8,472 bases of DNA from Lentisphaeria bacterium (lineage in GTDB: Bacteria; Verrucomicrobiota; Lentisphaeria; Victivallales; UBA1829). The notes below the pieces were generated by a model that saw only the letters and a program-made list of their open reading frames with translations, made no database searches and was not told the DNA's origin. The position numbers and the translations under genes were made by a program. The stretch lies in contig JAGAPM010000279.1 of the NCBI GenBank assembly GCA_017623265.1, forward strand, positions 1 to 8,472. The letters run 5' to 3'. Positions 6,783-8,472 of this stretch are shown piece after piece; the stretch's first letter is position 1, and each line of letters opens with the position of its first letter.

Positions 6783-7394
6783 TTAGCGGGCGTAGTATTC
6801 GACGACGCTCAGAGCCTTCACATTCACCGGAATTTCTTCGATCATCGGTTCACGGACGATCGTGATCTTCAGAGCTTCCTTGTCGGTTTCCACATACGGC
6901 GGAACCGTGGTGGAGATGCCCTTGGCAATTTCTGCAACTGCCGGGGACTTTTCTGCGTTGATGGAAACGATCTGACCGGGTTTCAGCTTGTAGGAGCCGC
7001 GGTCAACGATCTTGCCGTCCACCAGAATGTGGCGGTGGCTGACAAACTGCTTGGCAGCAAAAATAGTGGGAGCGAAACCGGCATGATACACAACTGCATC
7101 AAGGCGGAATTCGATTTCCTGCATAAGTCTTTCGTTGGTCTTGCCGTCTTTGCGCTTGGCAGCGAGGAAGGCGTTACGGAGCTGATTTTCAGTAAGCGCA
7201 TAGTGTGCTTTCAGCTTCTGCTTTTCCTGCATCATTTCTCCGTAGGTGGAGAGTTTTTTGCGCTTGGCGTTCTTGCCCTGCAGACCGGCAGCGTAGGTTC
7301 TGGCTTTGCCCTTGACCGTGGGGCAGTTCGGCATGTTCCAGACGCAGTAACCGAGGCGTCTGCACAACTTGTGTTTTGCTTGAGCTTTCTTCAT
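6783..7394 (-). CDS. rpsD: 30S ribosomal protein S4
   Basis: Primary 16S rRNA-binding protein that nucleates small-subunit assembly near the 5' domain and contributes to decoding accuracy. From the ATG at 7394 it has 203 residues (E. coli S4 has 206). It shows STYGEMMQEKQKLK, a classic S4 segment, then the S4 RNA-binding domain RLDAVVYHAGFAPT...HILVDGKIVDRGSYKLKPGQIVSI, and ends in VEYYAR. An upstream in-frame start at 7445 would add 17 residues unlike any S4. The chosen ATG has AAAGGA 7 bases upstream. The N-terminus is short and carries H8, C11, C17 and C24, spaced unlike the zinc site of Thermus S4. It stands alone, outside the usual rpsM-rpsK-rpsD-rpoA cluster, as in Bacillus, with its own terminator. 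Confidence 0.97.
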   Translation of the reverse strand: MKKAQAKHKLCRRLGYCVWNMPNCPTVKGKARTYAAGLQGKNAKRKKLSTYGEMMQEKQKLKAHYALTENQLRNAFLAAKRKDGKTNERLMQEIEFRLDAVVYHAGFAPTIFAAKQFVSHRHILVDGKIVDRGSYKLKPGQIVSINAEKSPAVAEIAKGISTTVPPYVETDKEALKITIVREPMIEEIPVNVKALSVVEYYAR

Positions 7395-7401
7395 CCCGTA
7401 A

Positions 7402-7407
7402 TCCTTT
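7402..7407 (-). promoter_or_regulatory. Ribosome binding site that fixes the rpsD start
   Basis: AAAGGA on the minus strand, 7 bases before the ATG at 7394. It decides against the longer reading frame beginning at 7445, whose extra residues also overlap the likely promoter. Confidence 0.8.
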
Positions 7408-7417
7408 CCGTTGAAAG

Positions 7418-7445
7418 AGTTTAAGTAATAGACCAAAGGCGTCAA
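7418..7445 (-). promoter_or_regulatory. Candidate proximal promoter of rpsD
   Basis: The minus strand has TTGACG (7440-7445; five of six to consensus), 16 bases, then TAAACT (7418-7423; four of six). A transcript would start near 7411, leaving a leader of under 20 bases that still holds the Shine-Dalgarno. It competes with the distal candidate at 7488-7516. Confidence 0.4.
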
Positions 7446-7465
7446 GCTCCGTTACCGGGGGCCTT
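7436..7465 (-). other. Possible hairpin in the rpsD leader
   Basis: In a transcript from the distal promoter, AAGGC and GCCTT (5-bp outer stem) enclose CCG-GTAA-CGG, a short stem closed by a GNRA-type tetraloop. S4 is known to repress its own mRNA in E. coli and B. subtilis through structured leaders. Whether this small and imperfect structure does so is only a guess. Confidence 0.25.
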
Positions 7466-7487
7466 CAGTCCATATTCGGATCCATCT

Positions 7488-7516
7488 AATCTACACCATA
7501 ACATGCTTTTTTTCAA
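7488..7516 (-). promoter_or_regulatory. Candidate distal promoter of rpsD
   Basis: The minus strand has TTGAAA (7511-7516), 17 bases, then TAGATT (7488-7493; four of six to consensus). A transcript from here would start near 7481 and carry a leader of about 86 bases with the hairpin at 7436-7465. The spacing is ideal; the box matches are moderate. Confidence 0.45.
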
Positions 7517-7621
7517 GTCGATTTCCAAATTTTTTCCATTTTTTTCTTCTCCCGATTATACAACAGCTCGCCGTTCAGTTTCCCATCTGTCATTTTCTTG
7601 CGTAAATTTTTGATTTTCCCC

Positions 7622-7649
7622 TTGCGAAAAGAAAATCTCATGCTAAAGT
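7622..7649 (+). promoter_or_regulatory. Candidate promoter of fmt
   Basis: TTGCGA (7622-7627), 16 bases, TAAAGT (7644-7649; four of six to consensus), in the A/T-rich gap diverging from rpsD. If correct, transcription begins near 7656, downstream of the ATG at 7640, which would exclude that codon as the fmt start. Confidence 0.3.
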
Positions 7650-8472
7650 ATGTTTTGTGTATTTCATCAACCAAATTTCGGGGTGTCGAGACGGATACAA
7701 ACGGAAACAAGATCAGAGTCTATTTCATGGGGGCCGGGGCTTTTGCGCCACCGGTACTCCGTGCCATTTGTGCCTGCAGCGAGATCGAACTTGTCGGGAC
7801 CGCAACTCAGCCGGATAAAGCCGCCGGCAGAAAACGGATCCTGACATCCACCCCACTTGGACAATGGGCAGACGCCAACGGGATCCCCTGCGACCGGGTC
7901 GTTTCGGTCAATACGGAGGAATTTCTGGAGGAATTGCGGAAACTGGAGCCGGATCTGGTGGTGGTCGTCTCCTTCGGGCAGATCCTGAAGCAGCCGATCC
8001 TGGATGCTCCCCGTTACGGATGCCTCAATGTCCATGCATCCATTCTTCCCCGCTACCGGGGCGCTTCTCCTATCGCATCTGCCATCCTCAACGGCGATGA
8101 AGAGACCGGTGTCACTTTCATGCAGATGGAACGGGGACTGGACTCCGGTCCCATGTATGCCATCGACCGGATGCCTATTCCTGCGGGAATCACAACAGAA
8201 GCATTGGAAAAACAACTGGCTGAAATGGCGGGCAGACGGATCGCAGAAGTGATCCGGGATATCATCCATGACGCCCGCAAGCCGGTCCCGCAGCCGGAGA
8301 ACGGCGTGACCATCGCCACAAAAATCCGCAAAGTGGATGGTTCCGTGGACTGGACCGAAGATGCCGCACTCATCGAACGGCGGATCCGGGCATACGCAAA
8401 GTGGCCGAACACCCGCTTCTGCTTTGCCGGCAAAGACCGCCCGGTACAGGTCCGGATCACCTCCGCAACAGC
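7640..8472 (+). CDS. fmt: Methionyl-tRNA formyltransferase (C-terminus cut by window edge, start uncertain)
   Basis: Transfers a formyl group from 10-formyltetrahydrofolate to Met-tRNA(fMet) for translation initiation. The N-terminal strand RVYFMGAGAFAPPVL matches the family start. The formyl-folate and catalytic motif NVHASILPRYRGASPI follows (Asn130 and His132 counted from 7640), then GVTFMQMERGLDSGPM with the catalytic Asp. The C-terminal tRNA-binding domain begins near KIRKVDGSVDW and continues past the edge. The start is unclear. ATG 7640 keeps the first strand but adds over 20 residues unlike family members and has no Shine-Dalgarno. ATG 7727 removes the first beta strand. ATC at 7712 would give the canonical length, with GGA 6 bases upstream. 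I give the longest frame. It diverges from rpsD and needs the one-carbon folate pool that folE feeds. Confidence 0.92.
   Translation, partial: MLKYVLCISSTKFRGVETDTNGNKIRVYFMGAGAFAPPVLRAICACSEIELVGTATQPDKAAGRKRILTSTPLGQWADANGIPCDRVVSVNTEEFLEELRKLEPDLVVVVSFGQILKQPILDAPRYGCLNVHASILPRYRGASPIASAILNGDEETGVTFMQMERGLDSGPMYAIDRMPIPAGITTEALEKQLAEMAGRRIAEVIRDIIHDARKPVPQPENGVTIATKIRKVDGSVDWTEDAALIERRIRAYAKWPNTRFCFAGKDRPVQVRITSAT

Noticed and set aside
7592..7636. Inverted repeat ATTTTCTT / AAGAAAAT upstream of fmt
   Set aside because: Eight A/T-rich bases separated by 29 bases in a very A/T-rich gap is likely chance, and it is not followed by a T-run.
7513..7710. A 65-codon Lys-rich open frame on the minus strand between rpsD and fmt
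   Set aside because: It begins inside the fmt 5' region, overlaps promoter candidates, and its Lys/Arg-rich sequence comes from A/T-rich DNA; no convincing ribosome binding site or family match.

Overview
The window is ordinary bacterial chromosome with roughly balanced to moderately high G+C genes and A/T-rich intergenic gaps. It carries nine protein genes, seven complete and two cut by the window edges. Eight lie on the minus strand and one on the plus strand. I see no transposon, phage, CRISPR array, tRNA or rRNA. No gene identifies the host by itself. The gene mix, a cytosolic GH109-like Gfo/Idh/MocA protein, an RF2 gene without the usual frameshift and an unusual S4 N-terminus would fit an anaerobic member of the PVC group such as Lentisphaerota/Victivallales. 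That is an inference from memory, held at low confidence.

Layout, read from the right in the direction of minus-strand transcription. At the right edge fmt (methionyl-tRNA formyltransferase, plus strand, 3' end missing) diverges from rpsD (ribosomal protein S4, minus strand) across a 245 bp A/T-rich gap with promoter-like elements for both. rpsD ends in a clear intrinsic terminator, so it is a single-gene unit. Next comes a gap with a candidate promoter and an inverted repeat, and then a tightly packed co-directional run: prfB (release factor 2), a GH109-like oxidoreductase-fold protein, metY (O-acetylhomoserine sulfhydrylase), folE (GTP cyclohydrolase I), dtd (D-aminoacyl-tRNA deacylase), dxr (DXP reductoisomerase) and rseP (site-2 protease, cut by the left edge). 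Gaps between these genes run from a 1-base overlap to 49 bases, with no convincing internal terminator between genes, so they could be one operon.

Functionally this is core metabolism and translation. It covers translation termination (RF2), translation initiation (Fmt), small-subunit assembly (S4), tRNA proofreading (Dtd), sulfur assimilation into homocysteine (MetY), the first step of folate or related pterin synthesis (FolE), isoprenoid precursor synthesis (Dxr) and envelope stress or membrane proteolysis (RseP). metY/folE and dtd/dxr are joined by TGATG stop-start overlaps that suggest translational coupling. The gene that fits least is the GH109-like protein between prfB and metY.

I found no clear undescribed system. 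The observations most worth a second look are small: an apparently missing standard start codon in fmt with an ATC at the canonical position, a hairpin plus T-run at the place in prfB where the autoregulatory frameshift normally lies, an extra His/Cys set in S4, and the GH109-like gene in a housekeeping operon.
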